A stretch of DNA of 6,821 nucleotides from Allobrachymonas sp. Lineage in GTDB: Bacteria; Pseudomonadota; Gammaproteobacteria; Burkholderiales; Burkholderiaceae_C. The stretch spans positions 1 through 6,821 of the forward strand of contig JAGOGU010000077.1 of assembly GCA_017996515.1 (NCBI GenBank), written 5' to 3'. A model generated the notes under the pieces. That model made no database searches. It was not told the origin of the DNA and saw nothing but the letters and a program-made list of their open reading frames with translations. Of this stretch, positions 1-6,415 are shown piece by piece (positions within the stretch are counted from its first letter, which is position 1; each line of letters begins with the position of its first letter). Both the position numbers and the translations under genes were made by a program.

Positions 1-270
1 CAGCTGCGCCTCGTCAGCAGCGGCAGAAGCCGCCGCATGCTGCTCGGCCTGCTGTGTCGCTCGGCGCAAGCGCCACCAACGTGGCACCATCACCAAAATA
101 CCTGAACATACGCCCAGCGTAAAACATGCCAGAACAATCACCACCATCGGCACGGTGATGGCCTGCCCGGGTAAAAAATACAGCATCGCCTCATGCCGAT
201 TGCCAATGGCAAAGGCAAATAGCAGAAAAAAAATGGCTGCCTTCAACAGCAGCCAGAAAAATGTTTTCAT
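1..270 (-). CDS. lapA: LapA-family inner membrane protein (LPS assembly regulator), 3' end beyond window
   Basis: Reading the minus strand from the ATG at 270 gives 90 codons open to the window edge, so the C-terminus is missing. The protein starts MKTFFWLLLKAAIFFLL and shows two hydrophobic segments, about residues 4-22 and 40-62. A short polar loop separates them (GNRHEAMLYFLPGQ). A basic patch (PRWWRLRR, 63-70) follows the second segment, and then an Ala/Gln/Glu-rich, probably coiled cytoplasmic tail begins. This is the layout of the LapA (DUF1049/YciS) family, whose E. coli member works with LapB (YciM) and FtsH in controlling LpxC and hence LPS synthesis. Its place directly downstream of ihfB, 58 bp away and on the same strand, is where lapA sits in many Burkholderiales; lapB would be expected just outside the window. 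No strong Shine-Dalgarno sequence is seen before the ATG. The family call is from topology and position. Confidence 0.85.
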   Translation of the reverse strand, partial: MKTFFWLLLKAAIFFLLFAFAIGNRHEAMLYFLPGQAITVPMVVIVLACFTLGVCSGILVMVPRWWRLRRATQQAEQHAAASAAADEAQL

Positions 271-327
271 GCGCTTTTTTCAACCGTACATTCGATGCGG
301 CGCATGCGCCGGCCAGTATCTGTGCGC

Positions 328-333
328 ATTATA
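328..333 (-). promoter_or_regulatory. Possible -10 box (TATAAT) before lapA, overlapping the ihfB stop codon
   Basis: The minus strand reads a perfect TATAAT here, and the TAA inside it is the ihfB stop codon. A start site near position 321 would give lapA a leader of about 50 nt. There is no recognisable TTGACA-like -35 element 16-18 bp upstream and no TGn extension, so it may be chance. If real, it would give lapA (and a downstream lapB) a promoter independent of rpsA-ihfB. Confidence 0.25.
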
Positions 334-664
334 GGGGCGCAGATCCGGCAGAGCCTGGATCTGCCGCAATTGCAGCCGATGCCTGCACATTGTCTACCGC
401 TTCGCGCAAAGCCTTGCCTGGCTTGAAGTGCGGAACGCGTTTTTCAGGAATATGCACGGCCTCGCCACTGCGCGGATTGCGCCCTGTACGTGCCGGACGG
501 TGACTGATGGTAAAACTGCCAAAGCCACGTATCTCGATACGATGACCATGAGCCAACGCATCAGCCATGCTGTCGAGAATGGTCTTGACAACCATCTCGG
601 CATCCCGGGAAGGGAGCTGATGGAACTGCGCCGCCAGCGCTTCCACCAAATCGGATCGGGTCAT
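329..664 (-). CDS. ihfB: Integration host factor subunit beta
   Basis: This encodes a 111-residue protein of the HU/IHF family. With IHF-alpha it forms the heterodimer that binds specific DNA sites and bends them sharply, in recombination, replication and transcription. The start is [10 protein letters not shown], and the ATG at 664 has AGGAGG only 4 nt upstream. The reading frame could extend to a codon at 709, but that would add 15 residues absent from the family. Diagnostic features are [10 protein letters not shown] (residues 42-51) and the DNA-intercalating beta arm with RTGRNPRSG (59-67). Its proline falls at position 64, as in E. coli IHF-beta, and VPHFKPGK (77-84) follows. The protein runs about 17 residues past the usual 94-residue family end, with a low-complexity Ala/Gly/Ser/Pro tail. 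It lies 90 bp downstream of rpsA on the same strand, the usual neighbour in proteobacteria. Confidence 0.96.
   Translation of the reverse strand: MTRSDLVEALAAQFHQLPSRDAEMVVKTILDSMADALAHGHRIEIRGFGSFTISHRPARTGRNPRSGEAVHIPEKRVPHFKPGKALREAVDNVQASAAIAADPGSAGSAPL
339..364 (-). other. Inverted repeat at the 3' end of ihfB
   Basis: GCAGATCC (339-346) and GGATCTGC (357-364) are perfect 8-bp complements around a 10-nt loop. They lie within the last codons of ihfB and could form a hairpin in the mRNA just before the stop codon. No T-run follows on either strand, so it is not an intrinsic terminator. It might stabilise the ihfB 3' end or be chance in GC-rich coding sequence. Confidence 0.35.
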
Positions 665-676
665 GGAACCTCCTGA

Positions 677-693
677 TGCCATGCGTAATGGCA
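677..693 (-). promoter_or_regulatory. Small hairpin abutting the ihfB ribosome binding site
   Basis: TGCCAT and ATGGCA form a perfect 6-bp stem with a 5-nt loop. On the mRNA it ends 2 nt before the AGGAGG (669-674) that serves the ihfB start. A stem this close could affect ribosome access, or keep the site single-stranded by trapping neighbouring sequence. The pairing is seen directly; a regulatory role is inference. Confidence 0.4.
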
Positions 694-708
694 CATACCC
701 AGTGAACA

Positions 709-734
709 AGGCGCAGCCCTTATAGGCTGCGCCT
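709..734 (-). other. Perfect 10-bp hairpin in the rpsA-ihfB spacer
   Basis: AGGCGCAGCC (709-718) and GGCTGCGCCT (725-734) pair perfectly around a 6-nt loop. The hairpin starts about 20 nt after the rpsA stop codon. On the minus strand it is followed by TGTTCACTGG rather than a T-run, so it is a poor intrinsic terminator. It could protect the 3' end of rpsA mRNA, act as a processing site, or partly attenuate transcription into ihfB, which would suit the much higher demand for S1 than for IHF. Confidence 0.55.
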
Positions 735-754
735 GAAGCATGGGCCTGCCGTTA

Positions 755-2443
755 TCAGGCTTTTTCGTCGTTATCCAGCTTGGCGCGCAGCAAAGCCCCC
801 AGGCTGGTGGTACCGGCGCTGCTGCTGCCTGCGCCTTGGTTGATGCTTTCCAGCGCCTGTTGCTGGTCCACTGCATCCTTGGCTTTGACAGACAACTGGA
901 TATTGCGCGCCTTGCGGTCGATGTTGGTGATGACTGCCGTCACCTCATCGCCTTCTTTCAGCACGGTGCTGGCATCTTCCACGCGGTCGCGGCTGATTTC
1001 GCTCGCACGCAGATAGCCCAACACGTCTTCGCCCAGCTCGATTTCAGCGCCTTTGGCATCCACCGTCTTGACCTTGCCAGTCACCACAGCGCCTTTGTCA
1101 TTGATCGAAACAAAGGTGGTGAAGGGATCGGCATCCAGCTGTTTGATGCCCAGGCTGATGCGTTCGCGTTCCACGTCCACGCCCAGAACAATGGCTTCCA
1201 CTTCCTGGCCTTTCTTGTAGTTGCGCACGGCGGCTTCGCCGGGTTCGTTCCAAGACAGGTCAGACAAGTGCACCAGGCCGTCTATACCGGCAGCCAGACC
1301 AACGAAGATACCGAAATCGGTAATCGACTTGATCGGGCCTTTGACCTTGTCGCCGCGGTTGGTGGCAGCGGCAAATTCTTGCCAGGGATTGGCCTTGCAT
1401 TGTTTCATGCCCAAGCTGATGCGGCGTTTGTCTTCGTCGATTTCCAAAACCATGACTTCGACTTCGTCGCCCAGAGACACCATTTTGCTCGGTGCAGCGT
1501 TCTTGTTGGTCCAGTCCATTTCGGAGACGTGCACCAAGCCTTCGATGCCTGGCTCCAGCTCAACGAATGCACCGTAGTCGGCGATATTGGTCACTTTACC
1601 AAACAGACGAGTTTGTGCCGGATAGCGGCGTGCCACGCCCATCCATGGGTCTTCGCCCAATTGTTTCAGACCCAGCGAAACGCGGTTCTTCTCGGCATCA
1701 AACTTCAACACTTTGGCTGTCAGCTCTTGGCCTGCATGCACCACCTCGGAGGGGTGACGCACACGGCGCCACGCCATGTCGGTGATGTGCAGCAGGCCGT
1801 CGATACCGCCCAGATCCACGAAAGCACCGTATTCGGTGATGTTTTTGACCACACCAGTAACCACAGATCCCTCTTTCAGGGTGGCCAGCAGCTTCTCACG
1901 CTCTTCACCCATGCTGGCTTCCAGTACAGCACGGCGGCTCAGTACCACGTTGTTGCGTTTGCGGTCGAGTTTGATGACCTTGAACTCCATGGTTTTGTTT
2001 TCGTAAGGAGTCAGGTCCTTGACGGGACGGGAGTCGATCAGCGAACCGGGCAGGAAGGCGCGGATGCCATTGACCAGCACGGTCAGGCCGCCTTTGACTT
2101 TGCCAGCGGTGGTGCCGTTGACGAACTCGCCAGATTCCAGCGCTTTTTCCAGGCTCAACCAGGAAGCCAGGCGCTTGGCGGTGTCGCGCGAGAGGATGGT
2201 TTCGCCAAAGCCATTTTCGGCGCTGGTGATGGCTACAGAAACGAAGTCACCAGCTTGGACTTCAACTTCGCCCTGATCGTTTTTGAATTCTTCGATCGGC
2301 ACATAGGCTTCGGACTTGAGGCCGGCATTGACCACGACGTGGCTGTGCTCGACACGCACGACTTCGGCGGTGATGACTTCACCGGCGCGCATTTCGGCGC
2401 GTTTCAGGGATTCTTCAAACAGGGCGGCAAAAGATTCGGACAT
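755..2443 (-). CDS. rpsA: 30S ribosomal protein S1
   Basis: This encodes a 562-residue S1, the 30S protein that binds mRNA leaders and helps start translation of structured or weak-SD messages. Residues 1-17 ([17 protein letters not shown]) match the S1 ribosome-anchoring start. Six S1 (OB-fold) repeats follow at about 21-87, 105-171, 191-259, 276-346, 363-433 and 450-519. The central repeats show signatures such as [10 protein letters not shown] (202-211), [10 protein letters not shown] (287-296) and [10 protein letters not shown] (374-383). The length fits the roughly 557-residue E. coli protein. I chose the ATG at 2443 because AGGA lies 6 nt upstream and the family begins here; the frame stays open to 2539 but the extra 32 residues look non-family. 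The gene ends in tandem stops, TGA TAA. It is preceded by a 215-nt spacer after cmk and followed by ihfB. Confidence 0.98.
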   Translation of the reverse strand: MSESFAALFEESLKRAEMRAGEVITAEVVRVEHSHVVVNAGLKSEAYVPIEEFKNDQGEVEVQAGDFVSVAITSAENGFGETILSRDTAKRLASWLSLEKALESGEFVNGTTAGKVKGGLTVLVNGIRAFLPGSLIDSRPVKDLTPYENKTMEFKVIKLDRKRNNVVLSRRAVLEASMGEEREKLLATLKEGSVVTGVVKNITEYGAFVDLGGIDGLLHITDMAWRRVRHPSEVVHAGQELTAKVLKFDAEKNRVSLGLKQLGEDPWMGVARRYPAQTRLFGKVTNIADYGAFVELEPGIEGLVHVSEMDWTNKNAAPSKMVSLGDEVEVMVLEIDEDKRRISLGMKQCKANPWQEFAAATNRGDKVKGPIKSITDFGIFVGLAAGIDGLVHLSDLSWNEPGEAAVRNYKKGQEVEAIVLGVDVERERISLGIKQLDADPFTTFVSINDKGAVVTGKVKTVDAKGAEIELGEDVLGYLRASEISRDRVEDASTVLKEGDEVTAVITNIDRKARNIQLSVKAKDAVDQQQALESINQGAGSSSAGTTSLGALLRAKLDNDEKA

Positions 2444-2658
2444 GAAATTTCCTGTCTGCTCCCGGGAATGAGGCTGCACCATTGCAGCACTGCTGTCGGA
2501 AACAGGGGTTGATGTGGCCACAGCCACAAGGGTTTGCAAAACACAAAATCCACCCGAAGCCCCCGTGCGGCGGCAAGCATGGGCTGGCTGCGGTAAGAGC
2601 GAACGGATGGGACGATGCCGTTTGGACGCGCAAAAACAATCAATGAAGCAATCGATGA
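2444..2658 (-). promoter_or_regulatory. rpsA leader / cmk-rpsA spacer with tandem hairpins
   Basis: This 215-nt stretch holds no credible gene. On the minus strand it carries two compact perfect hairpins, each with a 6-bp stem and a 4-nt loop. Hairpin B is at 2513-2528 (TGTGGC/GCCACA pairing) and hairpin A at 2473-2488 (GCTGCA/TGCAGC pairing). Hairpin A ends about 20 nt before the rpsA Shine-Dalgarno (AGGA, 2450-2453). In E. coli the rpsA leader folds into successive hairpins and S1 represses its own translation through it; a similar role here is inference. I found no convincing -35/-10 pair, although a promoter in a spacer this long is plausible. Confidence 0.5.
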
Positions 2659-4728
2659 CTATTCATGCGCAGCAAACGGCTGTTTGCCTTGCCACCACTG
2701 CAACACCTGCCGCACCGAGGCGGCTATATCCATTGCAGAGTTATCCAGCAGCATGGCATCCGGCGCTGGCTGCAAGGGCGCGATGCTGCGATTGCGGTCG
2801 CGCGCATCACGCGCCTGCAAGTCGGCGCGCAAGTCATCCATATTAGCAGAAAATCCTTGAGAAATCAGTTGCTTATAGCGTCTTTGCGCCCGCTCTTCGG
2901 CGTTGGCCGTCAAAAACACCTTCAAGGGTGCCTGGGCAAACACCACTGTTCCCATGTCGCGCCCGTCGGCCACCAGCCCCGGCAAGCGGCGAAACCCTTG
3001 CTGCAAGGCCAGCAGCGCCCGGCGCACTTCAGGCAAGACCGATACTTTGGAAGCATCCACGCCCGCTTGCGCGGTGCGGATGTCTGCGCTGACATTGTCG
3101 CTCCCAAGCCACACTTGCTGCTCACCCTGCTCATCCGTATCAAAACGCACAGGCAAGGTTGCCGCCAGCACCGCGATGGCCATTTCGTTGTGCAGCTCCA
3201 AGGCCAGCCCGGCGCGCTGCGCCGCCAAAGCCGTGATGCGATACAGCGCGCCCGAGTCCAGCCAGTGGTAGCCCAACTGCCGGGCAAGCGCCGCGGCCAG
3301 TGTGCCTTTTCCGCTGGCGCTGGGGCCGTCGATACAGATAACGGGAATGTGCGCGGCATCTGTCTGACACACGCGGAAAAACTCCTGGAAATAGGCAGGA
3401 AAGGTCTTGCCCACGCAGGCCGGGTCTTCGATGCGCACGGGCACCTGCGCCGCATTGAAGGCTGCCAGTGACAAGCACATGGCCATGCGGTGGTCGTCGT
3501 ACGTGTGCACACTGGCCGCGCGCCAGTTTTCTGTCGAAGCAGGCGGCGTGATGCGGATCCAGTCGGCGCCTTCTTCCACGGTTGCGCCCAGCTTGCGCAG
3601 CTCGGTCGCCATGGCGGCGATGCGGTCGGTTTCTTTCACGCGCCAGCTGGCAATATTGCGCAGGGTGCTGGGGCCATCGGCATACAGCGCCATCACCGCC
3701 AGCGTCATGGCCGCATCGGGAATGTGGTTGCAATCCAGATCCATGGCGCGCAGCGGCCAGGCGCCCCGCTGAATGCGGATGCTGTCAGCCGTGCTGGTGA
3801 TGTGCGCGCCCATTTGGCCCGCCGCTTCGATAAAACGGATATCGCCCTGGATGGATTCCGCCCCCACGCCCTGCACCGTGACGCAGTGCCCCTGCGCCGC
3901 ATCTGCCGCCAGCGCGCCCAGCGCAATGAAGTAGCTGGCCGACGAGGCATCTGCCTCCACATGCAGCGTGTCCGGACTTTGGTAGCGTGCGCCCACAGCA
4001 ATGGTGAAGCGTTGCCAGCCCGTTTCATCATCGCGCTGCACGGCAACGCCAAAGCGTTGCATCAGCTTGAGCGTGATGTCGATATAGGGTTTGGAGATCA
4101 ACTCGCCTTCTACCTGGATGGTCAGCGCATGCCCCGCCAGCGGTGCGGCCAGCAGCAGCGCCGTCAAAAACTGGCTGGATACATCGCCGCGCACGTTGAT
4201 AGTTTGCGCTTCGGGGTTCGGTTGCATCCGCCGTGGCGCAATGCGCAGAGGCGGGTAGCCTGCATGGCCGGCATACTGCACATCACAGCCCAGTTGCGCC
4301 AATCCGTCTACCAGATCGCCAATCGGCCGCTCGTACATGCGCGGCACGCCGGTCAGCAAAAAATGTCCGCCCAGCATGGCCAGCGCCGCCGTCAAAGGGC
4401 GCATGGCCGTGCCCGCATTGCCCAGAAAAAGCTCCAGCGGCGCATCGCTTTGCTGCGCCACGCCCGGCGGCAACTGCGCGCCGATGCCGGTAATCGTCAC
4501 GGTGCTGATGTCGTGCCGCTCCAGCTCACAACCGATTTTTTGCAAGGCAGCCAGCATCACGCGGGTGTCGTCGGAATCGAGCACGCCCGCAAGCGTTGTG
4601 GTACCACTGCACAAGCCCGCCAGCAGCAGCACACGGTTGCTGATGCTTTTGGAGCCAGGAAGCTGCACGGTGCCATGAGCCGATTGCAAAGGAGGAATAT
4701 CAAGAAAAGCGGGGCGATTCGGAGTCAT
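2659..4728 (-). CDS. aroA: Bifunctional EPSP synthase / cytidylate kinase fusion (AroA-Cmk)
   Basis: One uninterrupted frame of 689 residues joins two enzymes; positions here are counted from the ATG at 4728. Residues about 9-453 are EPSP synthase, which condenses shikimate 3-phosphate with phosphoenolpyruvate in the chorismate pathway. Seen are [10 protein letters not shown] (23-32), [11 protein letters not shown] (102-112, the sensitive class I form with Gly106), NHIPDAAM (334-341, catalytic Asp338), VKETDR (364-369, Glu366) and DDHRMAM (411-417). After a linker of about 8 residues, residues 462-684 are CMP kinase, which makes CDP/dCDP from CMP/dCMP. Seen are the P-loop GPSASGKGT (468-476), DSGALYR (491-497) and DGRDMGT (588-594). 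Both catalytic sets look intact. An in-frame GTG at 4740 is an alternative start adding 4 residues; neither start has a clear Shine-Dalgarno. aroA and cmk are adjacent but separate in many relatives, and I recall database annotations of this fusion in some Burkholderiales. rpsA follows after 215 nt. Confidence 0.96.
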   Translation of the reverse strand: MTPNRPAFLDIPPLQSAHGTVQLPGSKSISNRVLLLAGLCSGTTTLAGVLDSDDTRVMLAALQKIGCELERHDISTVTITGIGAQLPPGVAQQSDAPLELFLGNAGTAMRPLTAALAMLGGHFLLTGVPRMYERPIGDLVDGLAQLGCDVQYAGHAGYPPLRIAPRRMQPNPEAQTINVRGDVSSQFLTALLLAAPLAGHALTIQVEGELISKPYIDITLKLMQRFGVAVQRDDETGWQRFTIAVGARYQSPDTLHVEADASSASYFIALGALAADAAQGHCVTVQGVGAESIQGDIRFIEAAGQMGAHITSTADSIRIQRGAWPLRAMDLDCNHIPDAAMTLAVMALYADGPSTLRNIASWRVKETDRIAAMATELRKLGATVEEGADWIRITPPASTENWRAASVHTYDDHRMAMCLSLAAFNAAQVPVRIEDPACVGKTFPAYFQEFFRVCQTDAAHIPVICIDGPSASGKGTLAAALARQLGYHWLDSGALYRITALAAQRAGLALELHNEMAIAVLAATLPVRFDTDEQGEQQVWLGSDNVSADIRTAQAGVDASKVSVLPEVRRALLALQQGFRRLPGLVADGRDMGTVVFAQAPLKVFLTANAEERAQRRYKQLISQGFSANMDDLRADLQARDARDRNRSIAPLQPAPDAMLLDNSAMDIAASVRQVLQWWQGKQPFAAHE
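3370..3386 (-). promoter_or_regulatory. Possible internal ribosome binding site and GTG start for free Cmk
   Basis: At the AroA/Cmk junction the minus strand reads AGGAG (3382-3386), then 9 nt, then an in-frame GTG (3370-3372). Starting there would give a 237-residue protein, [16 protein letters not shown] and onward, whose start lines up with ordinary stand-alone CMP kinases (E. coli Cmk has 227 residues). The AGGAG is also explained by the Gln-Glu codons of the AroA C-terminus, so this could be coincidence or a relic of a formerly separate cmk gene. Confidence 0.35.
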
Positions 4729-4740
4729 GAAACAGATCAC

Positions 4741-4948
4741 TGAAAAACGGAATTTCTACACATGCAGCCACGAACACAAGCATTGGCAGCCATTGTTCTA
4801 ACCGCCGCGCAGGCTACACACGGCACATGGCAAGCACAGCAGCACACAGGAATGGCTCATTCTATCGAGCCTGCCGCGCAACGATCAGCGCACGGCCTGC
4901 ACCAAAGCCAGCATGCGTTGCTGATGCGCTTGCTGCGACAATCGCCCC
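4741..4948. promoter_or_regulatory. Divergent spacer between aroA-cmk and the methyltransferase gene
   Basis: This 208-bp gap must hold the 5' ends of two divergent transcripts. On the minus strand TAGAAT (4859-4864) resembles a -10 box and would give aroA-cmk a leader of about 115-125 nt. The sequence 17 bp upstream of it (TGATCG) is a poor -35. I see no convincing plus-strand promoter and no clear Shine-Dalgarno for either gene. An open frame starting at 4762 on the plus strand runs out of frame into the methyltransferase gene and has no recognisable features. Confidence 0.35.
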
Positions 4949-5557
4949 ATGCAATCACCCGCATCTTCATTACCTGCCTTTTTAAATACCCTGCAAGAAA
5001 CCACACGCCTGCACCAGCAAGCGCACGGTTGCAGCGCCCACGTATTCGACGACGGCCCCGGCCTGTGGCAATTGCTGGCGCAGCACCAACCCCAGCGCAT
5101 TCTGGAACTGGGCACCGGCCTGGGCTACACCGCCTGCCTGATGGCTTGTGCCAGCCCCCGGGCGCAAGTCGATACCCTCGAAGGCGATGCCGAGCACACC
5201 GCGCTGGCGCGCCAGCACATTGCTGCATGCGGGCTGGAGCAGCGCGTGCATGTGCGCGAAGGCTCTTTTCTGCCCGTACTACAAGCGCTCAACTTTCCGC
5301 CCTACAGCCTGGATCTGATTTTTTTTGATGGCCACGCCCCCGCTCTGGCCTTGGTGCGCCAACTGCACGGCCTGCTGCGGCATGGCGGGCTACTGGTTTG
5401 CGCCAATATCGAAATCAGCAAACCCCACGGCTCGCGTCGCGTCAAGGCCGAGCTGGAAGACGGCATCCGCTGGCGCACCGTGGCAACGCTGGAAAATGGC
5501 CAAACGCGCGTGGCCACCGCCCTGCACGAGCCGCCACCTGACGCGGCACCCATGTAA
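4949..5557 (+). CDS. SAM-dependent O-methyltransferase family protein (class I fold)
   Basis: This 202-residue protein is a small Rossmann-fold methyltransferase that would transfer a methyl group from S-adenosylmethionine; the substrate cannot be told from sequence. Motif I is ILELGTGLGY (51-60). The acidic residue at the end of beta-2 is in DTLEGD (75-80, probably Glu78), and the beta-4 motif is LIFFDGHAP (123-131). GLLRHGGLLVCANI (141-154) matches the beta-5 region of the COG4122 (caffeoyl-CoA/catechol O-methyltransferase-like) group. Metal-dependent members usually have Asp-Asn at this last position; here it reads Ala-Asn (152-153), so metal use is uncertain. No signal peptide is seen, so it is probably cytoplasmic. 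The ATG at 4949 is the first start after an in-frame stop at 4922, but no Shine-Dalgarno precedes it. It is divergent from aroA-cmk and convergent with the yfcF-like gene, so it is probably a single-gene transcript. Confidence 0.85.
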   Translation: MQSPASSLPAFLNTLQETTRLHQQAHGCSAHVFDDGPGLWQLLAQHQPQRILELGTGLGYTACLMACASPRAQVDTLEGDAEHTALARQHIAACGLEQRVHVREGSFLPVLQALNFPPYSLDLIFFDGHAPALALVRQLHGLLRHGGLLVCANIEISKPHGSRRVKAELEDGIRWRTVATLENGQTRVATALHEPPPDAAPM

Positions 5558-5567
5558 CAGCCGGCAC

Positions 5568-5594
5568 AAAAAAGCGCACCTTAACGGTGCGCTT
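5568..5594 (-). terminator. Intrinsic terminator between convergent methyltransferase and GST genes
   Basis: AAGCGCACC and GGTGCGCTT (5572-5580 and 5586-5594) form a perfect 9-bp stem with a 5-nt loop. On the minus strand the stem runs into six Ts (5573-5568), a textbook Rho-independent terminator for the GST gene ending at 5649. In the plus direction the same hairpin starts 14 nt after the methyltransferase stop and is followed only by GATGGCTTTTG, so it would work less well there but may still stop both transcripts. Confidence 0.85.
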
Positions 5595-5648
5595 GATGGC
5601 TTTTGCGCTGTATGCGCTTGGCGGTACAGACGCTTGCCGCCCGTTCGC

Positions 5649-6284
5649 TCAGGCTTGCAGCGGCTGGCGCTTTTGCGTTGCCCACCATTGCACGCTGGGG
5701 CGCTGCCACTGGAAGTTGGCGTACTGCACCAGGTTTTCGGGCACAGGGTCGCCCGCTTTGATCAAACGCTCCAGCATCAGCGAAAGCTCCACATCCAGAA
5801 TGCTCCACTGATCGCCAAACAGGAATTTATTACCGTGCGCCAGCAATTTGTTGGCGACAGCAATCAGCTGATCGGCGTCGGCCTGCGCCTCGGGCGACAG
5901 CGGCGCGGGCTTGGGCTGGTTTTTGTAAAAAACGCCGGTTGTGGGGCGCTCTTTGCGCAGAGCCTGCAAATCGCTGCGGAACCAGCCCTGCAACTGGCGA
6001 GCGCGGGCGCGCTCTTCACGATCCAGCGGGTAGGCCTGGCGGGCATCGTGTTTTTCTTCCAAATACTCCAGAATGGCGGCCGACTCGGTCAGCGCAAAAC
6101 CGTCTTCCTCATACATGGGCACGCGCTGCGTCAGCGACTGCTCGGCAAACTCGCCCTGCTTGTGCTCGCCCTTGGACAGATCGACAGGAATCACCTCGAA
6201 ATACGCCTTGTTCTTTTCGCGCAAGGTAACGTACACATACATGGCCCAAGGCGAGAGGAAGTCGGAATCTACATACAGCTTCAT
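5649..6284 (-). CDS. yfcF: Glutathione S-transferase, YfcF type
   Basis: This encodes a 211-residue cytoplasmic glutathione S-transferase. The N-terminal thioredoxin-like domain (about 1-80) carries FLSPWA (9-14), where Ser11 is the likely thiol-activating residue. It also has RVP (54-56) with the cis-proline, and ES (67-68), which grips the glutathione gamma-glutamyl group. The helical C-terminal domain has YPLDREERARARQLQGWFRS (85-104), KERPTTGVF (111-119), LFGDQWSILDVELSLM (155-170) and FQWQRPSVQ (191-199). These blocks closely resemble E. coli YfcF, which has glutathione transferase and peroxidase activity; the physiological substrate here is unknown. I chose the ATG at 6284 because the family begins MKLYVDSDFLSPW. 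A longer frame from 6338 adds 18 non-family residues. No strong Shine-Dalgarno is visible. The gene has its own terminator and stands 131 nt after adk. Confidence 0.92.
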   Translation of the reverse strand: MKLYVDSDFLSPWAMYVYVTLREKNKAYFEVIPVDLSKGEHKQGEFAEQSLTQRVPMYEEDGFALTESAAILEYLEEKHDARQAYPLDREERARARQLQGWFRSDLQALRKERPTTGVFYKNQPKPAPLSPEAQADADQLIAVANKLLAHGNKFLFGDQWSILDVELSLMLERLIKAGDPVPENLVQYANFQWQRPSVQWWATQKRQPLQA

Positions 6285-6336
6285 GATTAATTGATTGAAA
6301 TGAACGGTTGATGAAAGGATTGCCCAAAGCCCGGCC

Positions 6337-6342
6337 ATTCTA
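6337..6342 (-). promoter_or_regulatory. Possible -10 box (TAGAAT) for the yfcF-like gene
   Basis: The minus strand reads TAGAAT here, in the 131-nt gap after adk. A start site near 6330 would give a leader of about 45 nt before the ATG at 6284. It would also rule out the longer start at 6338, which lies inside the box. No good -35 element is seen 16-18 bp upstream (GCGGTC at 17 bp). Confidence 0.3.
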
Positions 6343-6415
6343 GTGCTGATTAGAGCCCAGACCGCATGTCACACAGCCGTTTTTCCAACCAGCGCACCAG
6401 AGCAATGAGCAACAA

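Noticed and set aside
299..310. 12-bp perfect palindrome GGCGCATGCGCC between ihfB and lapA
   Set aside because: It leaves no real loop, has no T-run, and such short GC-rich palindromes are frequent in this kind of genome. I could not assign it to a known operator.
744..765. Hairpin GCCTG/CAGGC followed by five Ts on the plus strand, resembling a terminator
   Set aside because: The stem is only 5 bp with a 7-nt loop, it overlaps the last codons and tandem stops of rpsA, and no plus-strand gene is there to terminate.
740..2512. 590-codon open frame on the plus strand opposite rpsA
   Set aside because: It is the antisense shadow of rpsA. The protein is rich in His, Phe and Asp with no recognisable domain, while the minus strand encodes a full six-domain S1.
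2444..2539. 32-residue N-terminal extension of S1
   Set aside because: The family start [14 protein letters not shown] with AGGA 6 nt upstream lies at 2443; the extension is encoded by the hairpin-containing leader.
3490..4743. 417-codon open frame on the plus strand opposite aroA
   Set aside because: Antisense shadow of the EPSP synthase domain, Arg/His/Gln-rich with no family motif; the minus strand has all the catalytic motifs.
4885..4948. Minus-strand tail reading HQQRMLALVQAVR then stop upstream of aroA, suggesting a remnant of an upstream gene such as tyrA
   Set aside because: It looks protein-like for about 15 residues only, and the same frame further upstream is methyltransferase antisense sequence with no tyrA similarity that I can recognise.
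4762..5328. 188-codon plus-strand open frame starting in the aroA-methyltransferase spacer
   Set aside because: From 4949 on it overlaps the methyltransferase gene in another frame. Its product is Arg/Pro/Ala-rich and shows no domain or ribosome binding site.
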